Below are positions 15,992-22,511 of a stretch of DNA of 32,223 nucleotides, piece by piece. Every line of letters starts with the position of its first letter. The stretch's first letter is position 1. The DNA lies in contig NZ_NEUE01000265.1 of NCBI RefSeq assembly GCF_002910905.1, positions 21,545 to 53,767 on the forward strand, given 5' to 3'. The translations under genes were made by a program, and so were the position numbers. The notes below the pieces were generated by a model. The model saw only the letters and a list, made by a program, of their open reading frames with translations. It did not search any database and was not told the DNA's origin. The stretch comes from Streptomyces sp. SM11. Its GTDB lineage: Bacteria > Actinomycetota > Actinomycetes > Streptomycetales > Streptomycetaceae.

Positions 15992-17152
15992 ATGCCCGAC
16001 CATCGCCTGGTGACGACGTCCGTCGTCACCGCCCTCGCCCCCGCGGTCTGGGGCTCGACCTACCTGATCACCACCGAGTTCCTGCCGCCCGACCGCCCCC
16101 TGCTCGCCTCGACCGTACGGGCCCTGCCCGCCGGGCTCGTCCTGCTCGCGGCCACCCGCGTGCTGCCCCGGGGCATCTGGTGGGCGCGAGCCGCCGTGCT
16201 CGGCGTGCTGAACATCGGCGCGTTCTTCTACTTCCTCTTCCTCGCCGCCTACCACCTGCCCGGCGGCGTGGCGGCCCTCGTCATGACCGTCCAGCCGATG
16301 ATCGTGCTGCTCCTCGGCCCGCTGCTGCTTGACGCCCGGATACGGCCCGTACACATCGGCGCGTGCGTGCTGGCGGTCGGCGGCGTGGCGTTGCTGGTGA
16401 TCCGGCCGGGTGCCGGACTGGATCTCGTCGGCGTCACCGCCGGGCTGCTCGGGGCCGTGTCCATGGCGGGCGGCATGGTGCTGACCAAGCGCTGGGGGCG
16501 CCCCGAAGGGGTCTCCCTGTTCGCGTTCACCGGGTGGCAGCTCACCGCCGGCGGCCTGTTCCTGCTGCCCGTGACCCTGCTCAGCGAATCACTCCCCGAC
16601 CGCCTGACCTGGGGCAATGTCGGCGGATTCGCGTACCTGAGCGTCATCGGAGCGCTGGTCGCGTACGTGGTGTGGTTCAACGGCCTCGCGCGGCTGCCCG
16701 CGCTCGCCGCCTCGTTCCTGTCGTTCGCCTCGCCCCTGTGCGCGACGGTCCTCGGCTACTTCTTCATGGGGCAGACGCTCGGACCGCTCCAGTTGCTCGG
16801 CGCGGCCGGAGTCGTCGGGGCGGTGGTACTGGCCCAGCGCGGCACGCCGCCCGGCGGCCCGCCGTCTGACGACGCACCGACCGGCGGCCCGCCGGTCTCA
16901 GCCGCCGAGGGCGGCCCCCACGGCGACGACGACGAACATCAGCACGAGCACGGCCGCCATGATGCGGTTTCTGGTCTTCGGGTCCACCCTCCGAGCGTAA
17001 CGGCACCGCTCACCGTCCCAGCGGCCAGGCTCGCACCTCCTCGTGGCGCGGCCGCTCCCCCGGCACCCCGGACACCGGCAGATCGCTCCGTACGAGACTC
17101 AGCTCCCCGGCCTCCCAGCGCTCCCCCTCGAACCCCGCCAGCGCCGCGCTGA
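15992..17152 (+). CDS. EamA-family (DMT) exporter with abnormal C-terminal extension
   Basis: Predicted inner-membrane drug/metabolite transporter. Residues 1 to about 290 contain ten hydrophobic segments in two EamA repeats; the first begins ALAPAVWGSTYLITTEFLPP with the typical WGS/T motif, and the second ends GAAGVVGAVVLAQR. ATG 15992 has GGAG 6 nt upstream. After about residue 290 the frame stays open for another 95 residues of Gly/Pro/Ala/His-rich sequence, ending only at 17152. That tail is not membrane-like and overlaps two reverse-strand loci. A stop codon in another frame at 16867 suggests a small frameshift may have removed the original end. Function as an exporter is likely; the true C-terminus is doubtful. 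It probably belongs to the upstream MarR unit. Confidence 0.82.
   Translation: MPDHRLVTTSVVTALAPAVWGSTYLITTEFLPPDRPLLASTVRALPAGLVLLAATRVLPRGIWWARAAVLGVLNIGAFFYFLFLAAYHLPGGVAALVMTVQPMIVLLLGPLLLDARIRPVHIGACVLAVGGVALLVIRPGAGLDLVGVTAGLLGAVSMAGGMVLTKRWGRPEGVSLFAFTGWQLTAGGLFLLPVTLLSESLPDRLTWGNVGGFAYLSVIGALVAYVVWFNGLARLPALAASFLSFASPLCATVLGYFFMGQTLGPLQLLGAAGVVGAVVLAQRGTPPGGPPSDDAPTGGPPVSAAEGGPHGDDDEHQHEHGRHDAVSGLRVHPPSVTAPLTVPAARLAPPRGAAAPPAPRTPADRSVRDSAPRPPSAPPRTPPAPR
16898..16987 (-). CDS. 29-residue single-span membrane protein
   Basis: A short reverse-strand frame starts at GTG 16987 and reads MDPKTRNRIM followed by AAVLVLMFVVVAVGAALGG, then TGA. It has a charged, positive N-terminus and one strong hydrophobic segment of about 18 residues, as expected of a small membrane protein with its N-terminus inside. 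From memory, very similar 28-30 residue proteins starting with the same charged motif occur across Streptomyces; I could not search to confirm. GGAGG lies directly against the GTG, which is closer than normal, so the exact start is uncertain. It lies antisense to the doubtful C-terminal extension of the EamA gene, which argues that the extension is not natural. Confidence 0.6.
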   Translation of the reverse strand: MDPKTRNRIMAAVLVLMFVVVAVGAALGG

Positions 17153-17338
17153 ACGGTCTCAGGTCCGCCTCGCCCCGGCTCCGGGCCAGCGTGAGGTGCG
17201 GGGCGTAACGGCGGCGCTCCTCCATCGGCAGCCCGGCCCGCCGGGCGGCTGCGGCGGCGCGCTCGGCGAGCAGCCGCAGCGGAGAACTGCGGCGAACAGG
17301 CGCTGGGTGGGCGGACGGCCGGAGCTGTGGCTGCTCAT
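17010..17338 (-). pseudogene. thpR: thpR relic (RNA 2',3'-cyclic phosphodiesterase) with internal deletion
   Basis: From ATG 17338 one frame reads MSSHSSGRPPTQRLFAAVL, the normal start of LigT/ThpR-type 2H phosphoesterases. At about 17281-17286 the sense moves to another frame, which reads PLRLLAERAAAAARRAGLPM, then RRYAPHLTLARSRG and ends SGVPGERPRHEEVRAWPLGR before TGA at 17010. This contains the second HxTL motif (HLTL) and the C-terminal strands. The first HxTL motif and about 80-100 residues are missing, judged against the usual family length of about 190. The gene cannot make an active enzyme. The 3' part still has a possible in-frame ATG (17225), but a half-domain product is unlikely to fold. 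Confidence 0.72.
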
Positions 17339-17440
17339 GCGCGCGAGTCTCGCAGGTCCGGGCGTGTCCGGGGCGCCGGGCCTATCGTTGTACTACGCGG
17401 CTGCCCGCACGCCCGTGCGACAGCGGGGAGGAGCGGCACG

Positions 17441-18025
17441 ATGACCGTCGTAGACACCGACAGGATCGACATGGCCGACACCAGCGACGAGCGCACCCTG
17501 GACATGATGTTCGAGTGGCTTGAGCCCGTCCCCGAGGGATTCAAGGTCGAGATCGTCGAGGGGACCGTCCACATGTCGCCGCAGCGGGACACGCACTGGG
17601 AGATCATCTTCGACATCCTGGAGCAGTTGCGCACCACCTACGGACGCCGGCAGCTGAAGACCGACGTACGCATCGACTTCCCCGGCCTTCTCAACGGCTT
17701 CGCCCCCGATGTCGCGGCTGTCACACAGGACGCGGCCAAGACCACGGACGGCCGCTGGCGCCACCAGGACATCGAGTTCGTCGCCGAGGTGATCTCCAGG
17801 AGCACGGCCGCCAACGACTACGGCCCCAAGAAGGCCGCCTACGCCCTCGCCGGTGTCCCCGTCTACCTCATCGTCGATCCGTACACCGGCACCTGGCACC
17901 TGCACACCCTCCCGAAGGAAGACGAGTACCGCAGTGTCCTGAGCCTCGACTTCGGCACCCCGGTCGACCTCACCTCGACCGTCGTCGGCCTAGTCCTCGC
18001 GACCGACGCCTTTCCCCGCGACTGA
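17441..18025 (+). CDS. Uma2-family (DUF820) putative endonuclease
   Basis: Predicted 194-residue protein of the Uma2/DUF820 family, which has a restriction-endonuclease-like PD-(D/E)xK fold. The elements are in order: VEIVEGTVHMSP (37-47), the acidic P89-D90 in FAPDVAAV, E116 in VAEVISRSTAANDYGPKKAAYA with D126 and K130, then GVPVYLIVDPYTG. Length is typical. The ATG has GGGGAGGAG about 7 nt upstream. Streptomyces genomes carry many Uma2 genes, usually alone, and their biological role is unknown. It is transcribed away from the thpR relic, and a strong shared terminator follows. Nuclease activity is inferred from the family fold, not shown. Confidence 0.88.
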   Translation: MTVVDTDRIDMADTSDERTLDMMFEWLEPVPEGFKVEIVEGTVHMSPQRDTHWEIIFDILEQLRTTYGRRQLKTDVRIDFPGLLNGFAPDVAAVTQDAAKTTDGRWRHQDIEFVAEVISRSTAANDYGPKKAAYALAGVPVYLIVDPYTGTWHLHTLPKEDEYRSVLSLDFGTPVDLTSTVVGLVLATDAFPRD

Positions 18026-18040
18026 CCCCGCCGCACGAAG

Positions 18041-18077
18041 AACGCCCTCCTCCCGGTCGCTCCGGGAGGAGGGCGTT
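18041..18077. terminator. Strong bidirectional hairpin terminator
   Basis: Perfect 16-bp arms (18041-18056 and 18062-18077) around a 5-nt loop lie between the Uma2 gene and the convergent MFS gene. This is one of the strongest hairpins in the window. Confidence 0.85.
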
Positions 18078-18102
18078 TCCCCGTACAGCCGTATCCGGCG
18101 CT

Positions 18103-19437
18103 CTACGCCGCTGTCGTCAGCTGCTCGCGCGGTACGAAGCGGACGTGCGGGCGGCCCGGGCGGAGGTCGACCCTCAGGCGGAAGCCGCCGACGCGGGCGA
18201 GGGCGAAGCCGACACCCAGGGCGGCGATCACCGAGATCGCACCGCCGGCCGCGAAGCCGGTCCGGGCGCCGTACGTGTCGCTGATCCAGCCGACGATCGG
18301 GGCGCCCACCGGCGTACCCCCGACGAAGACCATCATGTACAGGCTCATCACCCGGCCCCGCATCTCCGGTTCGGCGGCCATCTGGACGCTCGTGTTCGCG
18401 GTGATGTTCGTCGTCAGACCGAGCATGCCGATCGGGACCAGCAGGATCGAGAACAGCCAGACCGACGGGGACAGCGAGGCGGCGATCTCCAGCAGCCCGA
18501 ACGCCGTGCCCGCGAGCACCAGCATCCGCAGCCGCGTGGAACGGCGGCGGGCCGAGAGCAGTGCGCCGGCCAGCGAACCGGCCGCCATCAGGATGTTGAA
18601 GAACGAGTACATGCCCGCGCCGCCGTCGAAGATCTCGTCGGCGTAGGCGGTCAGCCAGATCGGGAAGTTGAAGCCGAACGTGCCGACGAAGCCGACCAGG
18701 ACGATCGGCCAGATCAGCTCGGGGCGCCCCCGTACGTAACGCAGGCCCTCGCGGAGCTGCCCCTTGGCGCGGGGCACGGTCACCGAGGCGTGCAGTTCGT
18801 TCGTGCGCATCATCAGCAGGCCGACGAGCGGGGCCAGGAAGGAGAGGCCGTTGAGCAGGAACGCCCAGCCGCTGCCGACCGTGGTGATCAGGACGCCCGC
18901 GACGGCGGGGCCAATGAGCCGGGCGGACTGGAAGTTCGCCGAGTTCAGGCTGACCGCGTTGCGGAGCTGTGCGGGGCCGACCATCTCGGAGACGAACGAC
19001 TGGCGGGCCGGGTTGTCGACGACGGTCACCATGCCGAGGAGGAAGGCGACCAGGTAGACGTGCCAGACCTCCACGACCCCGGAGAGGGTCAGGACGGCCA
19101 GCGCGATACCGCACAGGCCGAGCATGGCCTGGCTGACGAGCAGGATCCGCCGCTTCGGGAGGCGGTCGGCGATGACGCCGCCGTACAGGCCGAAGAGCAG
19201 CATCGGCAGGAACTGCAGGGCCGTGGTGATGCCCACGGCGGTGGCGGAACCCGTCAGGCTCAGCACGAGCCAGTCCTGCGTGATGCGGGACATCCAGGTA
19301 CCGGTGTTGGAGATCACGGCGCCCGTGGCGAACAGGCGGTAGTTACGGATCTTCAGCGACGAGAAGGTCCCGCCGGTCTTGCTCTCGTGGGTGGAAGTCG
19401 GTGCGGGGGCGGAGTCTGCTCCGGATCCCGTACTCAA
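18103..19437 (-). CDS. MFS exporter, MFS_3/EntS-like
   Basis: Predicted 444-residue membrane transporter with about 12 segments. After a polar N-terminus comes SLKIRNYRLFATGAVISNTG, then WMSRITQDWLVLSLTGSATA and the MFS loop motif GGVIADRLPKRRIL. Later VVDNPARQSFVSEMVGP and RGRVMSLYMMVFVGGTPVGA are characteristic of the MFS_3 (EntS-like) group, which exports siderophores or drugs. The start codon is TTG 19437, supported by AGGAGG 9 nt upstream. It follows a marR gene on the same strand by 137 bp, a common Streptomyces pairing in which the MarR protein represses its exporter. Substrate unknown. Confidence 0.92.
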   Translation of the reverse strand: MSTGSGADSAPAPTSTHESKTGGTFSSLKIRNYRLFATGAVISNTGTWMSRITQDWLVLSLTGSATAVGITTALQFLPMLLFGLYGGVIADRLPKRRILLVSQAMLGLCGIALAVLTLSGVVEVWHVYLVAFLLGMVTVVDNPARQSFVSEMVGPAQLRNAVSLNSANFQSARLIGPAVAGVLITTVGSGWAFLLNGLSFLAPLVGLLMMRTNELHASVTVPRAKGQLREGLRYVRGRPELIWPIVLVGFVGTFGFNFPIWLTAYADEIFDGGAGMYSFFNILMAAGSLAGALLSARRRSTRLRMLVLAGTAFGLLEIAASLSPSVWLFSILLVPIGMLGLTTNITANTSVQMAAEPEMRGRVMSLYMMVFVGGTPVGAPIVGWISDTYGARTGFAAGGAISVIAALGVGFALARVGGFRLRVDLRPGRPHVRFVPREQLTTAA

Positions 19438-19574
19438 AAGAGTTCGCCTCCTCGGGCGTCTGCGGCGTTCGGTCCGACGAGGACGTGACGACGGGCGCTC
19501 CGGCGGTGATCCGAGCCGGGCCGGACGACGTGCTTCCGGTCCGGCGGCGGGTCACCGCCGGCGCGCCCGAGGTG

Positions 19575-20015
19575 TCACAGGTGGGCGAGCTTCTCCAACA
19601 CGGGCGCGGCGGCCCGAAGCGTCTCCCACTCGTCCTCGTCCAGACCCTCGGCCAGATGGGACAGCCAGGCGTTCCGCTTGGTGCGGCTCTCCGCGAGCAT
19701 GGCCTCGGCCTGCTCGGTCTGGCTGACCCTCTTCTGCCGACGGTCATCGGGGTGCGGTTCGAGCCTGACCAGCCCCTTCGCCTCCAGCAGCGCGACGATG
19801 CGGGTCATCGACGGAGGCTGCACATGCTCCTTGCGGGCCAGCTCACCAGGGGTGGCCGAGCCGCAACGGGCAAGGGTGCCGAGCACCGACATCTCGGTGG
19901 GGCTCAGCGACTCGTCGACACGCTGGTGCTTCAGGCGTCGGCCCAGCAGCATCACGGCGGAACGGAGGGAGCTCACGGCGGCGGCGCTGTCGCCGTCGTG
20001 GATCAGGTCAGGCAT
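19575..20015 (-). CDS. MarR-family regulator of the MFS exporter
   Basis: Predicted 146-residue winged-helix regulator. LSPTEMSVLGTLARCGSATP, GELARKEHVQPPSMTRIVAL and the wing PHPDDRRQKRVSQTEQ are standard MarR features. It heads a two-gene unit with the MFS exporter. No Shine-Dalgarno sequence precedes ATG 20015, but a -10-like TACGCT (reverse strand, 20023-20028) lies 7 nt before it, suggesting a leaderless mRNA. The dyad GTTA-GCG-TAAC overlaps this -10 element and could be its own operator. The ligand is unknown; export of a toxic compound is the likely trigger (inference). Confidence 0.9.
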   Translation of the reverse strand: MPDLIHDGDSAAAVSSLRSAVMLLGRRLKHQRVDESLSPTEMSVLGTLARCGSATPGELARKEHVQPPSMTRIVALLEAKGLVRLEPHPDDRRQKRVSQTEQAEAMLAESRTKRNAWLSHLAEGLDEDEWETLRAAAPVLEKLAHL

Positions 20016-20019
20016 GTTT

Positions 20020-20030
20020 GTTAGCGTAAC
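20020..20030. promoter_or_regulatory. Dyad over the marR -10 element
   Basis: GTTA-GCG-TAAC has 4-bp arms around a 3-bp centre and begins 5 nt upstream of the marR start codon, covering the predicted -10 hexamer. Binding there by the MarR protein would give autorepression; this is inference. Confidence 0.45.
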
Positions 20031-20047
20031 TCATTACCCAAACTAAA

Positions 20048-20062
20048 TACCACCTGGTGGTA
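20048..20062. promoter_or_regulatory. 15-bp palindrome between marR and the RHH gene
   Basis: TACCACC-T-GGTGGTA has perfect 7-bp arms. It lies in the 101-bp divergent gap between marR and a ribbon-helix-helix gene, 55 bp before the latter, and is a plausible operator for either protein. Confidence 0.5.
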
Positions 20063-20116
20063 CACGCGCGAAAAATTGCACACTCGAACGAGTGAATTGG
20101 AAGCGGAAAGTGACGC

Positions 20117-20389
20117 ATGGAGCGCTCCGGGGCGGCGACCCTGCTGGACATGGGATCGACAGTGCTCAGCCTGCGGATAGACGGTGAGCTGCTCGACCGG
20201 CTCCGGCAGCACGCCGCGAAACGCGGAATGAGCGTCCAGGACTATGTGGTCCGGACGCTCATTCGCGACGACTTCGACGAACGCTTCACGGCGGCCGTCG
20301 AGGACACCGAGAAGTTCTACGGCGACTCCAGGAGGGACGTGACGCCCCCCGTGGACGCCAGGAGGGGCGCGACGCCACCGATCACGTGA
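20117..20389 (+). CDS. Ribbon-helix-helix (CopG-like) protein
   Basis: Predicted 90-residue DNA-binding protein. A short strand STVLSLRIDGE and two helices, LLDRLRQHAAKRG and SVQDYVVRTLIRDDFD, form a ribbon-helix-helix, followed by ERFTAAVEDTEKFYG and a loose Pro/Arg tail. ATG 20117 has GGAAAG upstream; an internal ATG at 20150 would still keep the RHH fold. RHH proteins are often antitoxins, but no toxin gene lies next to it: the following gene is a convergent purine permease whose stop overlaps this one by 8 bp. It is more likely a stand-alone regulator, perhaps binding the palindrome upstream of itself. Function unknown. Confidence 0.8.
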   Translation: MERSGAATLLDMGSTVLSLRIDGELLDRLRQHAAKRGMSVQDYVVRTLIRDDFDERFTAAVEDTEKFYGDSRRDVTPPVDARRGATPPIT

Positions 20390-21836
20390 GGCCGAGCGCC
20401 GGCATCGCGTAGTAGAAGACGAACACCGCCGACACCACGTACATGGCCACCGGCACCTCACGGCCGCGGCCGGCCGCCAGGCGCAGCACGGAGAAGGCGA
20501 CGAAGCCGATGCCGATGCCGTTGGTGATCGAGTACGTGAACGGCATCATCACCATCGCGAGGAACGCCGGGACCGCGAGCGTGTAGTCGCTCCAGTCGAT
20601 GTCCCGCACCGAGCCCGCGATGATCAGGAAGCCGACCGCCAGCAGGGCGGGAGTGGCCGCCTGCGACGGAACCATGGTCGCCAGCGGTGTGAGGAACAGC
20701 GCCACCGAGAAGAGCAGACCGGTCACCACGCTCGCCAGTCCGGTGCGGGCCCCTTCACCGACGCCCGCGGTGGACTCCACGAAGCACGTGGTGGCGGAGG
20801 CGGAGGTCGCACCGCCCGAGGCGACCGCGATGCCGTCCACGAACAGCACCTTGTTGATGCCGGGGAACTTGCCGTCCTGGTCCATCAGCTTGGCCTCGTC
20901 GCCGACGCCGAGGATGGTGCCCATCGCGTCGAAGAAGCAGGACAGCAGCACGGTGAAGACGAACAGGATGCCGGTCAGCAGACCGACCTTCCCGAACCCG
21001 CCGAACAGGCTGACCTCACCGAGCAGCCCGAAGTCGGGCGCGGAGACCGGGTTGCCCGGCCACGACGGCGTCGTCAGACCCCATGCCCCGTCGGGCAGGC
21101 CGGCCGCCGCGTCGACGACCAGGGCGAGGGCCGTCATGGCGATGATCGAGATCAGGATCGCGCCGGGCACCTTGCGCACGATCAGCGCGAGCGTGAGCAG
21201 CGCACCGAGGACGAAGACGAGGATCGGCCAGCCGGTGAGGTGACCGTCGCCGCCGAGCTGGAGCGGCACGGTGGTGCGGGCCGCGTCCGGCACGCGCGAG
21301 ACGAAGCCCGAGTCGACGAGGCCGATCAGCAGGATGAAGAGGCCGATGCCGATCGCGATGCCCTTGCGGAGCGACTTCGGCACGGCGTTCATCACGCGTT
21401 CCCGCAGCCCGGTCGCGACCAGCAGCATCACCACGATGCCCGCGAGGACGACCATGCCCATCGCGTCCGGCCAGCTCATCCGGGGGGCGAGCTGGAGAGC
21501 GACGACGGTGTTGACGCCGAGGCCGGCGGCGAGCGCGATCGGCACGTTGCCGATGACGCCCATCAGCAGCGTGGAGAACGCGGCGGACAGCACGGTGGCG
21601 GTGACCAGCTGCCCGTTGTCCAGCTGGTTGCCGTACATGTCCTTCGCGCTGCCCAGGATGATCGGGTTGAGCACGATGATGTACGCCATCGCGAAGAACG
21701 TGGCGAACCCGCCGCGGAACTCACGGGCAACGGTCGACCCCCGCTCGGAGATCCTGAAGAACCGGTCCAGACGGCCCCGTGGCTGCGGAGCCGAGGGGGG
21801 CGGGGAGTCGACCGGAGCGGTGGCCGAGGGGGGCAT
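20382..21836 (-). CDS. NCS2-family purine permease, AzgA-like
   Basis: Predicted 484-residue inner-membrane permease of the AzgA branch of NCS2, which imports hypoxanthine, guanine or adenine with protons. Typical features are FRGGFATFFAMAYIIVLNP near the N-terminus, the ALAAGLGVNTVVALQL segment, the cytoplasmic RKGIAIGIGLFI helix, FFDAMGTILGV, and the signature CFVESTAGVGEGARTGLASV. It has about 14 hydrophobic segments. ATG 21836 has GAGG 6 nt upstream. The upstream gap (21837-22047) has an unusually AT-rich stretch at about 21885-21965 that probably holds the promoter; I see no riboswitch. Which purine it carries cannot be told. Confidence 0.92.
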   Translation of the reverse strand: MPPSATAPVDSPPPSAPQPRGRLDRFFRISERGSTVAREFRGGFATFFAMAYIIVLNPIILGSAKDMYGNQLDNGQLVTATVLSAAFSTLLMGVIGNVPIALAAGLGVNTVVALQLAPRMSWPDAMGMVVLAGIVVMLLVATGLRERVMNAVPKSLRKGIAIGIGLFILLIGLVDSGFVSRVPDAARTTVPLQLGGDGHLTGWPILVFVLGALLTLALIVRKVPGAILISIIAMTALALVVDAAAGLPDGAWGLTTPSWPGNPVSAPDFGLLGEVSLFGGFGKVGLLTGILFVFTVLLSCFFDAMGTILGVGDEAKLMDQDGKFPGINKVLFVDGIAVASGGATSASATTCFVESTAGVGEGARTGLASVVTGLLFSVALFLTPLATMVPSQAATPALLAVGFLIIAGSVRDIDWSDYTLAVPAFLAMVMMPFTYSITNGIGIGFVAFSVLRLAAGRGREVPVAMYVVSAVFVFYYAMPALGLT

Positions 21837-22035
21837 GGGTGACCTCAGTCGTACGTAGGGGAGGCGGAGCCGAGGGACGAAAGGTGATCGAATTTGGACG
21901 TTCAGACGAAGAATTCGAGCCAGCCCAAAGCAGATTCAGTATGAATACATCAAGCTAAGATCGCTATCTCCGCGCGTAGACCCTTGCACCGACCGCTCCG
22001 TCACCAGCCGATCGGGCGGCTCGCACATGTCCCCA

Positions 22036-22041
22036 TACACT
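22036..22041 (+). promoter_or_regulatory. -10 element for a leaderless DUF2530 mRNA
   Basis: TACACT lies 6 nt before ATG 22048, and there is no Shine-Dalgarno sequence. This spacing would place the transcript start at or next to the start codon. No strong -35 is visible. Confidence 0.45.
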
Positions 22042-22047
22042 GAACGC

Positions 22048-22389
22048 ATGGAGAAGTGGACACAGAAGCACGAGGCGCCCGACCCCCTGGAGGGCCCCGT
22101 CGTCGCCACCGTCGTCGGCGGCACCATCCTCTGGTTCGTCCTCTTCCTCGCCCAGCTCCCCTTCTACGGCTGGTTCGCCGACCGCGGCCACACCTGGTGG
22201 GTCTGGACGCCGCTGGCTGGCGCCGGACTGGGCCTGATCGGGATCTGGTACGTCCGCGGGCGCGACGCCGCCCTCAAGCGGCACGCGGCCCGCGCCGAGG
22301 CCAAGGACACCGCCGGGGCCGAGGCGGCGGACAGCGCGCTGGGTGGCGACCCGGCGGGCCGCACCAGCCGGAGCGACCGGACCGCCTGA
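22048..22389 (+). CDS. DUF2530 small membrane protein
   Basis: Predicted 113-residue membrane protein. EKWTQKHEAPDPLEGPVVAT is followed by two membrane segments, GGTILWFVLFLAQLPFYGWF and WWVWTPLAGAGLGLIGIWYV, separated by the polar ADRGHT loop, with a charged C-terminal tail. This matches DUF2530, a conserved actinobacterial family of unknown function. ATG 22048 is preferred because it begins the conserved region and has a -10-like hexamer 6 nt before it; an in-frame ATG at 22027 has no better support. The next gene, a P-type ATPase, is on the same strand 122 bp away with its own likely promoter. Confidence 0.88.
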   Translation: MEKWTQKHEAPDPLEGPVVATVVGGTILWFVLFLAQLPFYGWFADRGHTWWVWTPLAGAGLGLIGIWYVRGRDAALKRHAARAEAKDTAGAEAADSALGGDPAGRTSRSDRTA

Positions 22390-22498
22390 CTCTCCGTCCC
22401 GCAGCCCGCAGGGCGCTTCCGTACGACCACGGGACCGACTTCGTCCTCCCCTGGTCGGATCTTCGCCCCTTCGGCGGGTGATTCGGCGTACGCCCCCG

Positions 22499-22504
22499 TA
22501 CCGT
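22499..22504 (+). promoter_or_regulatory. -10 element for a leaderless P-type ATPase mRNA
   Basis: TACCGT lies 7 nt before ATG 22512, and no Shine-Dalgarno sequence is present. Same layout as several other genes in this window. Confidence 0.4.
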
Positions 22505-22511
22505 CGGATCC

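Noticed and set aside
17441..18025. Uma2 protein as part of a defence system
   Set aside because: It stands alone between a thpR relic and a terminator, with no helicase, methyltransferase or CRISPR-related partner. Solitary Uma2 genes are common in Streptomyces.
20117..20389. Toxin-antitoxin pair at the RHH gene
   Set aside because: No toxin-like frame lies beside it; the neighbours are a divergent marR and a convergent permease.
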